Assembly (NCBI GenBank): GCA_002104945.1 | Contig: MCFH01000164.1 | Location: 1-22,422 of the forward strand | Reading direction: 5' to 3' | Origin: Piromyces finnis | Taxonomy: Eukaryota; Neocallimastigomycota; Neocallimastigomycetes; Neocallimastigales; Neocallimastigaceae | DNA length: 22,422 nt | Made by a program: the position numbers and the translations under genes | The notes under the pieces: generated by a model | Databases searched by the model: none | Seen by the model: only the letters and a program-made list of their open reading frames with translations | Told to the model about the DNA's origin: nothing | In this document: one piece after another, positions 8,772 through 20,720 of the stretch | Numbering within the stretch: the stretch's first letter is position 1 | Layout: each line of letters opens with the position of its first letter

Positions 8772-11700
8772 TTAATTACGTTCATTGAATAATACAACAA
8801 GTAAAGTAGATACTACTATACCAAGAATGGAAATGGAAGCTCTGGAAATACCAAAACTAACATTACATTTTTCGGGATTTTCTTCTTCTTCGGTACATTC
8901 AACATAACCGAGCTTTTCAATAGAACAAATCTTGACATCATCCGTTTCTTCATCCACCTTGACAAAGTTGTTGACACAAACTAAATCAAATGTGGACTTG
9001 GTTTCTTCAACATTGTAGGTACAGTTGGTGAAAATACCGGAAACAGATTCTAAATAATTCTTTCCACTACGTCTAATAATGGCTGTGGAATTGTTGTTCT
9101 TTCAATACCTTCAACTGCTTGTTTAATCTTGTCTGGGTATTCCTCGGTCAAGGCTAATGGGAAGTTGATGATGACATTTTCATTGTACGAACAGTAACGA
9201 GACATCACTGGAACAAGACTGGAACTACTTTCACATCTGTAGTAGGCTTCATCAATGTAATAGTATTGTCCACTAATACAGGCTTGCTTGGTACATTCGG
9301 TTGGTTCCAAGTTTTCGGAATCATGTACACAATAGTAAACTTCACCAGCATTGGTAAAGTAGTAACCGGTGTTGTTGATTGGAGTACAGGCACCTCCTTC
9401 ATCTTGATTACAGTTGTACATTTCTCCATCAACCGTTAGTAGTAGCCGTATTGGCAATACCATTGATCTTGACTTCATCATTGATCTTGGTGAACTGTAG
9501 ATGTAGGTGTTGACTGGATCAATGGAAATGTAGGCATAACCAGAGGTTTCTGGTGTCTTCCAGGCACCATCCTTGTAACGAAGAATGGTCTTGGCACGTG
9601 AATCATAGTAATAGGTATCTTCTTCTGGTTCAATTTCCTACAGGAAGAGAGTTGACAACCATAGATGACAAGCTTGTTATTCTTGGTCTTGTAGTTCTAC
9701 TGACGACGGTGTGTTGGTGGAAAGACTAACAATGTAATAACCGGTTTCATCAATCATTTCAGCTGAATATAATTCATGGAATATAAGATTGAGAATAACA
9801 TAGATGGTGAACTAAGACTACTGGCCTTGTAACATTCTCCGGTTCACGGTTCTTGATATCTGCCTTGGCAAAGCTAATTCTCCCTTGTATGTAATACAGA
9901 ATCTTGATTCTTTAAATCAGCATTAGGTGTACACTTGTTATTGGCGAAAATACAAATGATGTCCTTTTCATAGGCAAAAGAGTAAGAACCACTGTTGACA
10001 TTGTATCTAAGAATACGTTTGTGACATCGGCATAGAAAGTTAAGGAATCTGGCTTATCTAAATGCTACAACTACTACCATTACATCTGTAGAGCTTGACA
10101 TTCTTGTCATTGTAATTGTCAATATCACTACCACCAACAATGGCATTCTTGGCTGTGTTGATGAAATAGTATCCTTGTTCATAGAATTGTAAAACACTAC
10201 CTTGATCTAAAAGGTAGATGTTCGAACCAACCGTAAAGTACATGTCACTGTACGAATCATTGACTTCTAAACAGTTGGAATTGGTGGTGGTGTAGATGTA
10301 AGTGGTGGTACTACCTGAAATAACATTTGGCTTAACAACAACAGTATCGGTAGCAAAGTAGAAAACGGAACGATCATTGTTGGTACAAATACTACAGCTG
10401 AAATGGAAGTGGTGGTGACTTGGTCATGGCATATTCATTGGTGATGTAACACTTGTTGTTGTTGAATTCACAAATGGAATGGCAGAGACTTCGCTTGGCG
10501 AAAGAGCGGAACATTTTCTTGAATACAACGAATGATATCGTAGGAATCATCGGATCCTCTTGGAATAACAACACTCTTTCCATCATCATTACCTTCAACT
10601 TCAACTTCACTTTCAATTTGACTCTCAATTGAACTTTCAACTTGGCTTTCTTTTCATCATCAGAACCTTTGAACCTGAAGTATTACTCTTGATGGCTCCA
10701 CGGAATATACCATTCTTACTGTGACAGTCTTACACTTGTTGCCGGATTTACAACGAATTAAAACATTTGGTGTATGGAAATGTAGAAACCACTGTTGGTG
10801 GCTTCAGTGGAACAAGTAATGACTTGACTGTTTTGAACACAATTGATGATGGTATTGCTACTTTCGGAAGATCAGCATTGTCGTAGTAATGACAGATGGT
10901 GTGAATTCAACACAGTTGGATGGATTAGTACATTGAATTAAAAGAGTACTAGTGTAGGTTAAATAGTAACCAGTGTTGCCTTGGTTGAGACACATGAATC
11001 CTTGGTACATGAATGATGGCATTGGAAGATTTGTTAGATCCAGCATTGACATACTTCACCTTGGACTTGGAATCGGCATAGACACATGAAGTGGAAGAGG
11101 TACATTGAATAATACCCTTACCTTCATGTCCAACATAGTATCCAACAGTGGCACCAACAGTGATACAGTTATTACCACTGCATTCAATTAATCCATTGGC
11201 ACTGGAATCATAACCATTGTTTTCGTAGTAGGAGGAAACCTTTGGTTTGATACTTTCACATTTACTACCATTGTTTTCACAATGATAATGTATGGATGAT
11301 TCGTACCAACGGCACGATTACCATCAACAACATATCCAGTGAATTCGGCATATTCTAATTTATTGTTATTACAGAAGACAGCCTTTTTATTTCAGAATCG
11401 AACATGTAGGTGTTGTTGGTGCATCCTGAACGTTCAGTACACATCTTGGTGGAATCGTTACAGTCATAGACACTAATGTCGGATTGATCAGCTGCTGATA
11501 AATTATCAACTAATTACCATTCTTATCAATCATAACAACGCCACTTTGGTAGAAACGATTGATGTAGTAACGAGAATCTTGAATAACGCTCCAGTTTCAG
11601 ATTTAATACCTGGGAAACCGTTGGCTGGAATGGTAGCAAAAGTGTAGATATCATCCGATTTAGAAGCAGAAATAGCTGTGGAGTTGCTGGATGGATAAAA

Positions 11701-13553
11701 TTTAAGAGATCCTTCACTGTAACAGTAATTACCTGGAATAATATCAGAAGAACTTGGACATTCCTTGCTTTCTTCTTCAACACATTCTGTACCTTCCTTT
11801 TCACATTTAATGACTGGTTTGGTGGTGTCACCAGCATTGACATAGTAACCAAGAATGACCTTTTCAGTGGCACATCCTTCGGAGAATCACAAAGAATGGT
11901 TTGATTAACGGACTTGTTGTAACCACTGTTTAAGTAGTATCCATTAGAAGTGAAGGCTGGCTTTAATTTACATTTCTTTTCGGTGGCTCTCTTTCTTCTG
12001 GATGAGGTGTCATCGGCTGGTTCAGATTCTGTACATTCAATTAAACCATTGACTTGATCCTCTTGACTATCACCATATACCAACATAGTAAGTTGGAACA
12101 CCAGTTGGTGTTTGTTTTTCACACTTTTTGTTGGCACAGAAAATAATGGCATTGTTGAGGTCGGTAGCTTCAGCATTGAATAGTATTCAGAGCTGGATGG
12201 GGAGGTCTTGATACCAGCACATCCAGTGTCTTTACGACATTGAATTAATTGTTTGGCATCACCGTTTTCAGAGTAATTGGAATTAACATAGATCCTTCAT
12301 TGGCCTTTTCTAATACGGTACATTCAATACCTTCTTCACCACTGACACATTCAATGATATCAGCTTCAAGTGGCTTTCATTACCATCACCAGCATTAACA
12401 TAGTATTCCTTACTCTTTTCAGTGGCAGAACTAATGCTAACTTACAACCATTAGCATTACATTTAATTAATGGATGGTGACGGTGTTGTTGGCAGAGTTG
12501 ACGTAAACTTCATTTTGAAGAGCAACTTTAATACTACATTCAGCATTAGTTTCATAGGTACATTCAATAAGAGTGTCATTTAACTTGGAGGAAAGAACAC
12601 TACCAGCATTAACATAGTAGCTGGAAGTAATTTATCGGTAGTCTTACTAGCATCGGTAATACATCCACTTTCGGCAGAACACATAATTAATGGCTTTTTG
12701 GCAGCATCATTTTCATAGTTGGCATTAAGGAAAACATCTCCATCATACATAGGTAACTTCACATGTAACCTTTGAATCACTCATTTACACTTGATTAAAT
12801 CACCGTTTAAGGCATCAGCATCTGTTGGATCAGCATTAACATAGTATTCTGGTTGAGTGGCAGTAGCCCACTAGCCTTACTTTTACAACCATCTTCGGTG
12901 GTACAATAAATAATTTCAGTGTTGTTATGAGAATTGACATATACTTCATCTGGAGCTCCATCCTTTGCGGAACAGGTAATGACTCCTTTGTCAAAGATAC
13001 ATTTAATTAAATCTTTAGTTAATTTAGCATTGGTTGAACTACTAAGGTCACTGGAATTTAAGAAAATTTCATTCTTTTTATCAGTGGCATGACTTGGAGT
13101 GGATTTACAACCTTGATCTTCGTACATTGAATGATGTGGGAGTATCAAATTGATCAATGAAAATATTACTGTCTTTAACGGTAGTTAAAACTTGACAAGT
13201 ATCCTTACACTCAATTAAGTTTCATTTAATGCTGTTTTAATTGTACTACCAGCGTTGACAAGTAATGTAAGTCAGTGGTAGTGGAATTGGCTTTTTGTTC
13301 TGAACATCCACCGTTGGTTCTACAAATAATTAATTGATTTTGATTACTTTCAGCATTGAAATTGGCATTCAAGTAAACATTGGTATTGGAACCATTACTA
13401 AGAGTACATTCTTCACTTTCTTTAGTACATTCAATGATATCGTTCTTTAAAGTTTTATTGACACTTTGAATATCTGAATTGATGTAGTAACTCTTACTAG
13501 TTCCGGTAATCTTAGCTTTAGATGGTGTACACTTTGTGGCATCACAAATAATT
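6835..13553 (-). repeat. Right arm of the giant inverted repeat
   Basis: Reverse complement of 1-6765. It is poorer in consensus quality: one-base losses relative to the left arm occur repeatedly in coding DNA (for example near 9102, 9436, 9450, 9640 and 9699) and break the frame each time. In a few places it keeps a base that the left arm lacks. The homopolymers differ in length: T27 at 7236-7262 against A26, and T26 at 7349-7374 against A24. Confidence 0.95.
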
Positions 13554-16030
13554 AATGGATTTTCTTCATCACCTTTTGGTTTACCGAATAAACCATTGAT
13601 ATAAACAGAATTTGGCTTAACGGCAGTTTCTTTATCTAATTTACAAGTAACATTTTTAGATGAATTATCATAATCACATTCAATAATTCCTTTGCACCAG
13701 TTAATAAACGTGGATAATATCTGAATTAATGCAATTGCATCTGCTTTAATGTAATTACAAACGTCAGTTTTACAATTTATAATTTGTGATAAATTACCAG
13801 CATCAATATAGGTATCTACAGTACCAGCACCTGCTGCTGGTGTATTACATTTAGCAGATGTACATGTAATAACATTTTTGGCATCAGTTGCATCTCTATA
13901 AGCAGTTCCTTCCGCAGTAGAACCTTCTCCGGAAGTACATTTATCAGGGGTACATGTAATAATTAATGGTTTTGCTGTATCACTAGAATCAACATAATAA
14001 GATGGTTGGTTTTCAGTAGCAAGATTTAATGATGAAACACAACCGTTAGTTGTGTCACATTCTAATACATATTTGTCTTGGTATCCATTAATAAAGTATG
14101 TTTAGCAGTGTCAGTTCCTGAATGATAGCTGCTTTACATTCTACAGCAGTATCAGAAGCTTTAGGTTCGCAAAGGAAAATTTTACTCTTATCTTCACCAT
14201 CTGGATAATATTTATTGCCTGTGGTAGCACTATTTCCTTCGATAGTTGAACAACCATCTGTTGCACTGCAAACAATAATCATGGATTTTTTGGCAAAGTT
14301 AATGAAATATTGATTGGCCGGAGCTTTACCCTCTTCAGCTTTAGCAGTATTTTAATTGATTGATATTTGTTCCATCTGTGGTAATAATTTTGGTTACTGG
14401 AGTACCATTATCCGTAGCATCAATTAAACCAAATCCTTTATCATTAGTTGAAGGTCCTGCTATTGATTCACAAGTGACATTTGATCCTGTTTTAGTACAT
14501 TGAATAATATTAGCTGGTGTTGTACCATCAATATAACCATAACCATCGTCTGTTTTAGGGGTTTCGTCTGAAGCAGCGAGTGAAGAGCAAGTAGTGTTAT
14601 CACCTTCTTTTTTACAAATAATAAGACTAGTAATTTTATTATTACTGTCAATACTAGAACCATCTAAAAAGGCTTCACCATCAGCAAATGTAATGGTGAA
14701 GTTGGAACAGTACAAGCGGTATCTGCAGCAATACATGTAAAAAGTGTTTTTTATCAGAAGCACTAGCATCAATAAATGCAGTGATTTGACCAGTACTAAA
14801 ACCATTAGCTTGAGATTTACATTCTACAGCGGCATTTTCTCCTGTTCCTTGTTTACAAACAATTACATTACCAGTTTTACTACATCAATATAACCATATC
14901 CAGGAGTTGATTCACCTTTCAGTTCAACACATTTACTGGAAGTTACACATTTTAAAACATTTGCAGTATTATATCCATCTACATAAAAAGCATTTTCTCC
15001 TAGAGATTCCATTGAACAGGCTCCATCTTTAGCACATTTAATAACACTATCATTATTATACTATCAACGTAATAACTATCGTCTGTTGTTTTAACACCGT
15101 CTTTGAACTGCATCCATCCTTAGCAGTACAAACAATAATCTTTTTACTTTTAGAATCATTACCATCAATAAAGAAAGCATTTACTTCAGTTCAGTACTAG
15201 TTGCCTCTTTTACTCGACATCTACAGCATCAAACTACTGTTTGAACCATCTCTACGAGATTGACCAGCTGAACTACATTTAATTACAGTTCTTTCACCTT
15301 CAGTAGCAAAAACAACAGTTGTAACACTTTCAGAAGAGTAACAGGAGCTGAACTACAATGCTTTATTATCTTTTGTTCAATGTAATAATTGAACTTGATT
15401 CTGCAGCAGCATCAATAAAATAATGCTTTTTATCATCAGTTACAGAAACTTTTTCACAAGTATATGTTGTACTATCTCTTTTCTTAGATGCTGGAGTTGT
15501 TGAAGATGTACATTAATAATTGATTTACCATCGCACTTAAATAACCTTTTATTTCCTTCATTAATTGATGAAACTATTACACAATCTGGTGAATCACCAA
15601 TTGTTAACTTATAAACTGAATCATTACCATAAAGATAATAATAATCTCCTTCTTTAGTGGTAGTGTTTCTTTAGTACAACCTGTACTACTACAATTAAAT
15701 AAATATTTATTTGAATTGAAGTAGTAGCACCACCATCAGCATCCATACATAACCAGTTAATGGTGTACATTTACTAGTATCACAAGAATATAATTTTCCT
15801 GTTGTTGCAGTACTCATGGTATAATTTATCCGAAAATAAATAATAATTATTATCAGTAGTAGATGTTAACTTATCACATTTTGCTTGATTTCCACCTGAC
15901 GCTGCAGTTATTTATAAATAGTACCACTACCATCAGTTGCGTCATTGGCTGGTTTAATACAATATCCATCAGCTGCTATAGCATCAGCAGCAAACTTTCA
16001 TCACTTACATTTCATTACATAGTTGTAAAC

Positions 16031-16150
16031 CTATTTTTATTTTAAAAAATGTAAATATTTTATGAGAAATTAATATTCATATTATTAAAATTTAAAAAAA
16101 AAATATATAGATAGATATAATATATGCAATTCTAAAAATTATTATTTTAC
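16031..16150 (-). other. Probable 120-base intron
   Basis: The minus strand reads GATG/GTAAAATAAT at the 5' side (GT at 16150-16149) and AAAATAG/GTTTACAAC at the 3' side (AG at 16032-16031). The interior is almost pure A/T, unlike the flanking coding DNA. Length and composition suit gut-fungal introns. The exact phase is uncertain because the flanking exons contain indels. Confidence 0.45.
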
Positions 16151-16213
16151 CATCTGCAATCCCCTTTGAGAAAGAATAAACTGCCAAAAAGATGGAAAAG
16201 GGTATCCTATCAT
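16151..16213 (-). other. Exon 1 with probable signal peptide
   Basis: On the minus strand an ATG at 16213-16211 is followed, after one apparently missing base, by a frame giving RIPFSIFLAVYSFSKGIAD. This is a basic residue, a hydrophobic core and a small-residue end, as in a secretion signal. The exon ends in GATG before GTAAAA. A secreted scaffold needs such a signal, and nothing else upstream supplies one. The frame repair and the joining phase are inferred. Confidence 0.4.
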
Positions 16214-17950
16214 GATAAATAAAAATAAATTAAAATTTTAATAACACAATAATATTTTTTTAAATCAAGTATTTGGCTATTTGTTTTAAAAAAATATTAA
16301 AGTAATTAAAAAAAAAAATTTTTTTCCTAACAAGTCTATTGCTTTTAATTTTTATTTAAAACAATAAACATTAAAAAAAAAAAAAAAACAAATTATATTC
16401 TTACAAAAAAAAATTTTTTTAAATATATTGAAAAATATAAAATTCTTTTTTTTATAACTTTTACATTTTTATTTTATTAAAAAAAAAAAAGTTCATCAAA
16501 ACCCCAATTTACTACATAAACAAAAACTTAACAATTGTTATTAAATATTTGTTTTTTTTTAAACTAGTATTTAATATTAAAATAATCATTATTATTACAA
16601 CTATTTCTTTCATTTACTACTCAATATTCCCGTTGCATAAAATTTAAAAAAAATTTACCTTTTTAGTTTTTTCAATATCATTTTCTATATTTATTTTATA
16701 GGAATATATAAATATTATTAAAATTAAATAAACATTGAGTATTATTTTTTTCCCTCCTCTAGGTATTATAGTTATTCTTTTTCTAAAAATAGAAAAGAAT
16801 AATGGAATTTATTCAATTTTTAATAATATTTATTTTTTTTTATTATTTCTTTAGAATTTAATATTCTTTAGAAATCTAAAAGGAAAAAAAAATTAAATAG
16901 TTTTAGTATAATTATTAAATCATATAATTTTATTTTTTTTTTGAAAGATAAAAGCATCAAATATTCAAACAAGTCTTTTCAATTTTATTACTACATTTGT
17001 AGTAATAATATTTATTATTATCTATCATCTTTTTATTTATTTTTTTTTTACATTGATATTTACAACTAATTTTTAAAAAAAGTTTTAAACCATTTTTTTT
17101 CTAAAACTTTAATTTTTACTTTTATTATAAAAAATAATAAAATATAACCAGAATTATTAAAAAAAAAAAAAAAAAAAAACTTACCAACAAAATGAAAAAA
17201 AAAAAAAAGAAATTAAAAATTAATTATTAATTTTTAACCCTTTAAATTTTTATTTTTTTTTTTTTTTTTTTGAAAAATTTTTTTTTATTTTTTGTTTTTG
17301 GTTGAGATCAAGTTAGAAATTTATAGAAAGGACAAAATACAAAGTTTTCAGTTGATTATTTTTTTATTATTTACAATCGGAATAATAAAATTAAAGTAGA
17401 AACTAAAAAATAAGTAAAAAAATATTTTTCTTAATTCATTTTTTACCATTACCAAAAATTGAATTTTAAAATTGAATTGAAATTATTAAAAAAAAAAAAA
17501 AAAGTATTTTTATTCATATAAAATGTTTTTTTTTTGTTAATAGAAATAAACTTGAAATTATAATAATAAAAATAATATTTTAGTGTTTTTTTTTTTTTGA
17601 AATTTATTTTTTTCATTGATTTTTCATTATTCAAATTAAATTATTTTAAATTTAAAAAAAAACTATTTATAATTATTATTATTTTTTTTTTTAAAAAAAA
17701 AAAACAGCAACATTGTTTCATTTTCGATAGTTAATATATTCATAACATTGATATGAATTTTTTTTTATAGAAATATCAATAATTATAAAATTTTACTAAA
17801 TTTTAACTCTCATAAAAAAATTATAATTACACAGAGTTATAATACTCTCTTTTTTTAATATGTTGATTAGTAGTTTTTTTTGAAAAGGTACTAAATGTAT
17901 ATTATTTAAATGTTTAAATTTTATATTTATTCATCCCTCTAACGATTGTT
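16214..17950. other. AT-rich intergenic DNA, upstream region of the complete scaffoldin copy
   Basis: There is no gene. The region has dense A and T tracts (for example around 17161-17179 and 17251-17271), which make short spurious reading frames rich in K, N, F and I. A 9- to 10-base hairpin (ATTCTTTTTC / GAAAAGAAT) lies at about 16774-16800, just after a pyrimidine run (TTCCCTCCTCTAGG, about 16750-16763). The promoter of the scaffoldin should lie in the first few hundred bases, but no motif is decisive. Confidence 0.6.
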
Positions 17951-20110
17951 ACCGTTATTTAAAACAAATTTTTAATCAATAAATAATGTATTATCAAAAG
18001 TTATTGATAAATTATTACCCTTTTTATTTTTTTACTTATATAATGAAAATTAACAGAATGATTTGTTTATTCAATTTTTTTTGATATTATTAACGATTGC
18101 TATTAAAGGTTATTTAATTTCTTCAAACATTCATTCTTTTCATTATATTCGAATGCTGAAAAAAGGAAAATTACCTAAAAGTATTGCATATTATTTTTTG
18201 TATAGGCTCTTGGTTTAATATTCATAATGAAAAAGGTAATAACACCTTTTTTTGATATTTCATGATTTTTATAAAGATACCACTTTTATTTCAATTAATA
18301 AGCAGGCACTAATATAGACAATAAAGTTTTAATGGTAAATATAAAAAAATTAAATTGTATAATTAATATTTTTAAATATATTATGATTTATACCTATCAT
18401 TTTTATAAACATTTTTTTTACCTATTTCTCTATACGCAATTACTTTTCTTTTTACCTTTGCAGAAATAGATTCACATTACCTTATTACAGGTTTTTTATG
18501 CAACCATTTTAATATTTACTTCACTGGATGATTTTTATTTTACAAAAAAAAAAAAAAAAGATAGATTATTCCGAACCTATTTTATTTTTAAAAAATTATT
18601 AAAATATATTATATCAGTGGTAATAGAAGAAAATGATATGCTAATTTTATATGATGATCAAAATAAAACTTTATACTTTTACTATTATCCTCTACTTCAA
18701 CCATTTCTAATTAAATAGTCACTAATCTTTTTTTTTTCTTTTTGATCTGGTTATGACTATCAATGTTACATAAATTTATTTCTATTTTCGTTTTTATTGC
18801 TATCATAAATACAAGTATTTTATTTTTTTGATCAAATTAAAGTTTTCTCTTTTTTATGGCATTATTATCTAATAAATGTAATATTTCGTTTAAACATGTG
18901 TTGGAAAAGTCATACTGTTGTTTTAATTTTACACTATATATTTTGATTTTTCAATATAAATTTTCAAGTCATTCAATAAAAAGTCATATTATTTTCATAT
19001 TTAAAAAAAAAAAAGATTTAATTAATACGTATGACAATATGACAATATATAATACATTTTTTTAAAAAACAAACCTATTTTTTCGACTCTATATTTCTTA
19101 TTATTTTATCATTGAAAAAAACAAACCTTTCTTTCTTCTTGGATAAACAACTAATTTTTTTCCATTTTTATTTTCAATAGATATAGAAAAGTTTTGATTT
19201 TTTTGCTTTTATCTTTTTTACAACAAATAGCCAGCCAGGATCAATAGTATTTCCATCCGTTTGTCGTTTGTACCAATAAAAAATAAAAGTCCCAATAATA
19301 TTTGAATATATTGTTAATATATTGAATCAATTTAAATATTTTAATTAAAATTGAACCAAAAAATTTTGAATTTTAGAAATTCTTTTTTTTTGCATGAATT
19401 TTTTTTGGTAGAATAAAAATAAATTTTAAATTGTAATACATAATGTATACATAATATATACAAATTCTAATGATTTGACATGTGACTTTTTAGTTCTAGT
19501 TAAACGTATTCAATTTCCTATATGGAAAGTTATACCCAATACTTTAATGATATAACAACTGATATATAGTATGAATATATTCCATTATATATTGATATTC
19601 AATTAATTATAGGTATTTTATACTATAAAAATAGTCATGTTTAATAATTCATTAGAAGAAGCTTTTTTATAATTAATAAGGAAATAGAATGTTTAGAAAA
19701 GTGAAATTATTAGTAAAAGTTGGCTATAAAGTATTTTCACCACCCACCGAATAGAATAAACTCAAATGACCACATAAAAGTAACCTATATTTATGTGTAA
19801 TAACATAGATTAAATTAAATTTAATGGATAAACGTGATTCAATTAAAATGTGTCATATTATTTAAAAATCATGATTTCATTGATAATAAACTTTAATTAT
19901 TATTAAAATTAACTTTAGAATCGATTGATTTTTATTGTATGAATCCAAATATTAATTATTTATTATATTTTATTAAAATTATATTGATTCTATTATGTAT
20001 AATATATTAATAATATATTCTTTAATAAAAAGTTTAAATTTATAAGCCAAATTAATTAAATGGATGAATAAATAAATTACTAATAAAGTAAATGAATAAA
20101 TAAATAAATA
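17951..20110. other. AT-rich intergenic DNA with fewer homopolymers; no gene supported
   Basis: Less homopolymeric than its flanks, with short open patches on both strands (for example about 19130-19320 on the minus strand and 18380-18530 on the plus strand). The patches are open in more than one frame and show no recognisable protein family, so no gene is called. Decayed genic DNA is possible. It ends in an AATA tetranucleotide run at about 20095-20110. Confidence 0.5.
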
Positions 20111-20720
20111 TTATTTTTGGGGTACATTTTTTTATTCTAAGCCAATTTTACCTTCCCCCCAAAAAAAAAATTTTTTAAATTTTGAATGGCGTCGATTTCA
20201 TTTTTTTTTTAAAAATTTCAAATTTTTTTAGGATGAAAAATGGAAAGCAACCTTTAATGCTGCTTTGATTTTTTTAAAAAAAAATTTTTTTCTTTTCAAT
20301 TTAATTTTATAAAAATTTTTTTTTGAATTTTTTTTTGTTTTTTGAAAATGAAACAATTTCATTTTTGTGGGGATTTGAATTTTTTCCTTTTGACGAATAC
20401 CAAAAAAATTTTCAAAAAATTTTCAAAAAATTTTTCAGTCTAGAGATGATGAAGGAAAAGGTAAAAAGGAATCGCTTCAATTTTTCAAATTTGATTTTGG
20501 CTCTTTTTTAAATTTTAAAAGAAAAAATTTTATTTTTTTTTATTTGAAAACAAAAAAAAAAAAAAGGTGGCGGTTGTGGTGGTGGTGTAAATTTTGAAAT
20601 AATTCAATTTTCATTTAAAAATTGAGATTTTTTAAAATTTTTTTTGGTATTTTTAAAAAGCTTCAAAAATTTTTTTCATTCTTTATTCTTTGGAATGTCA
20701 TACGGATATTGCCACCTTTG
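20111..20720. other. Intergenic block of A-tract/T-tract junctions with GC-richer islands
   Basis: Repeated AAAAATTTTT-type steps, including three close copies of CAAAAAATTTTC-like units near 20401-20437, alternate with small GC-richer words (GGCGTCG near 20188, a G-rich run at 20566-20587, TTGCCACC near 20710). There is no convincing gene. A 62-codon frame at 20323-20511 has F/N/K-rich random composition. The texture could be that of a regulatory region. Confidence 0.4.
20566..20587 (+). repeat. G-rich simple run
   Basis: 22 bases made of GGT/GGC/TGT triplets with six GG pairs, sitting directly after a poly-A tract in DNA that is otherwise nearly all A/T. It could in principle fold as a two-layer G-quadruplex, or be a remnant of a glycine-rich coding repeat. 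Nothing else supports either reading. Confidence 0.4.

Larger units (their letters stand above)
8772..16213 (-). pseudogene. Scaffoldin-like gene, apparently complete, reading frame broken by many one-base indels
   Basis: Transcribed right to left: exon 1 (16213-16151), an intron (16150-16031) and exon 2 (16030-8772, about 2,420 codons). 13553-8772 mirrors the left-arm gene. 16030-13553 is seen only here and adds more two-cysteine repeats (for example KLYSCDTSKC, YLFNCSSTGC, IFLCEPKASDTAVEC) and a Tyr-rich block (YYYLYGNDSVYKL). The product would be near 2,440 residues, secreted and anchored at its C-terminus, probably a dockerin-binding scaffold for plant cell wall hydrolases. The frame breaks dozens of times, but wherever the left arm can be compared it restores the frame, so sequencing or consensus error is more likely than gene decay. 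Codons in the 5' part end more often in A or T than those in the 3' part. Family call from memory; no homology search was possible. Confidence 0.65.

Noticed and set aside
1-13553. Palindrome as terminal inverted repeats of a large DNA transposon or virus-like element
   Set aside because: The arms carry an ordinary host-type gene and its flank, no transposase, integrase or polymerase is present, and the arms differ only by gaps. There is no sign of target-site duplication.
17449-17634. Short open frames in A/T-rich DNA (17449-17634, 18856-19065, 20323-20511, 15863-16045)
   Set aside because: Composition is almost only K, N, F, I, Y and S from homopolymers, with no motif or conserved context. 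The frame at 15863-16045 lies opposite the scaffoldin coding strand and the adjoining intron edge.
17930-18420. Ciliate-like code (TAA/TAG read as Gln) in a minus-strand frame with no TGA over about 150 codons
   Set aside because: The number of TAA and TAG codons is close to random expectation, lack of a few TGA is not significant, and the scaffoldin genes use TAA as an ordinary stop and lack internal TAA.
18150-19320. Possible gene on the minus strand (patches such as QQYDFSNTCLNEILHLL and DGNTIDPGWLFVVKK)
   Set aside because: The patches are 20-40 codons, separated by stops and frame changes, open in several frames and on both strands, and match no family I recognise. Stop frequency is near what AT-rich random DNA gives. 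Decayed coding DNA remains possible.
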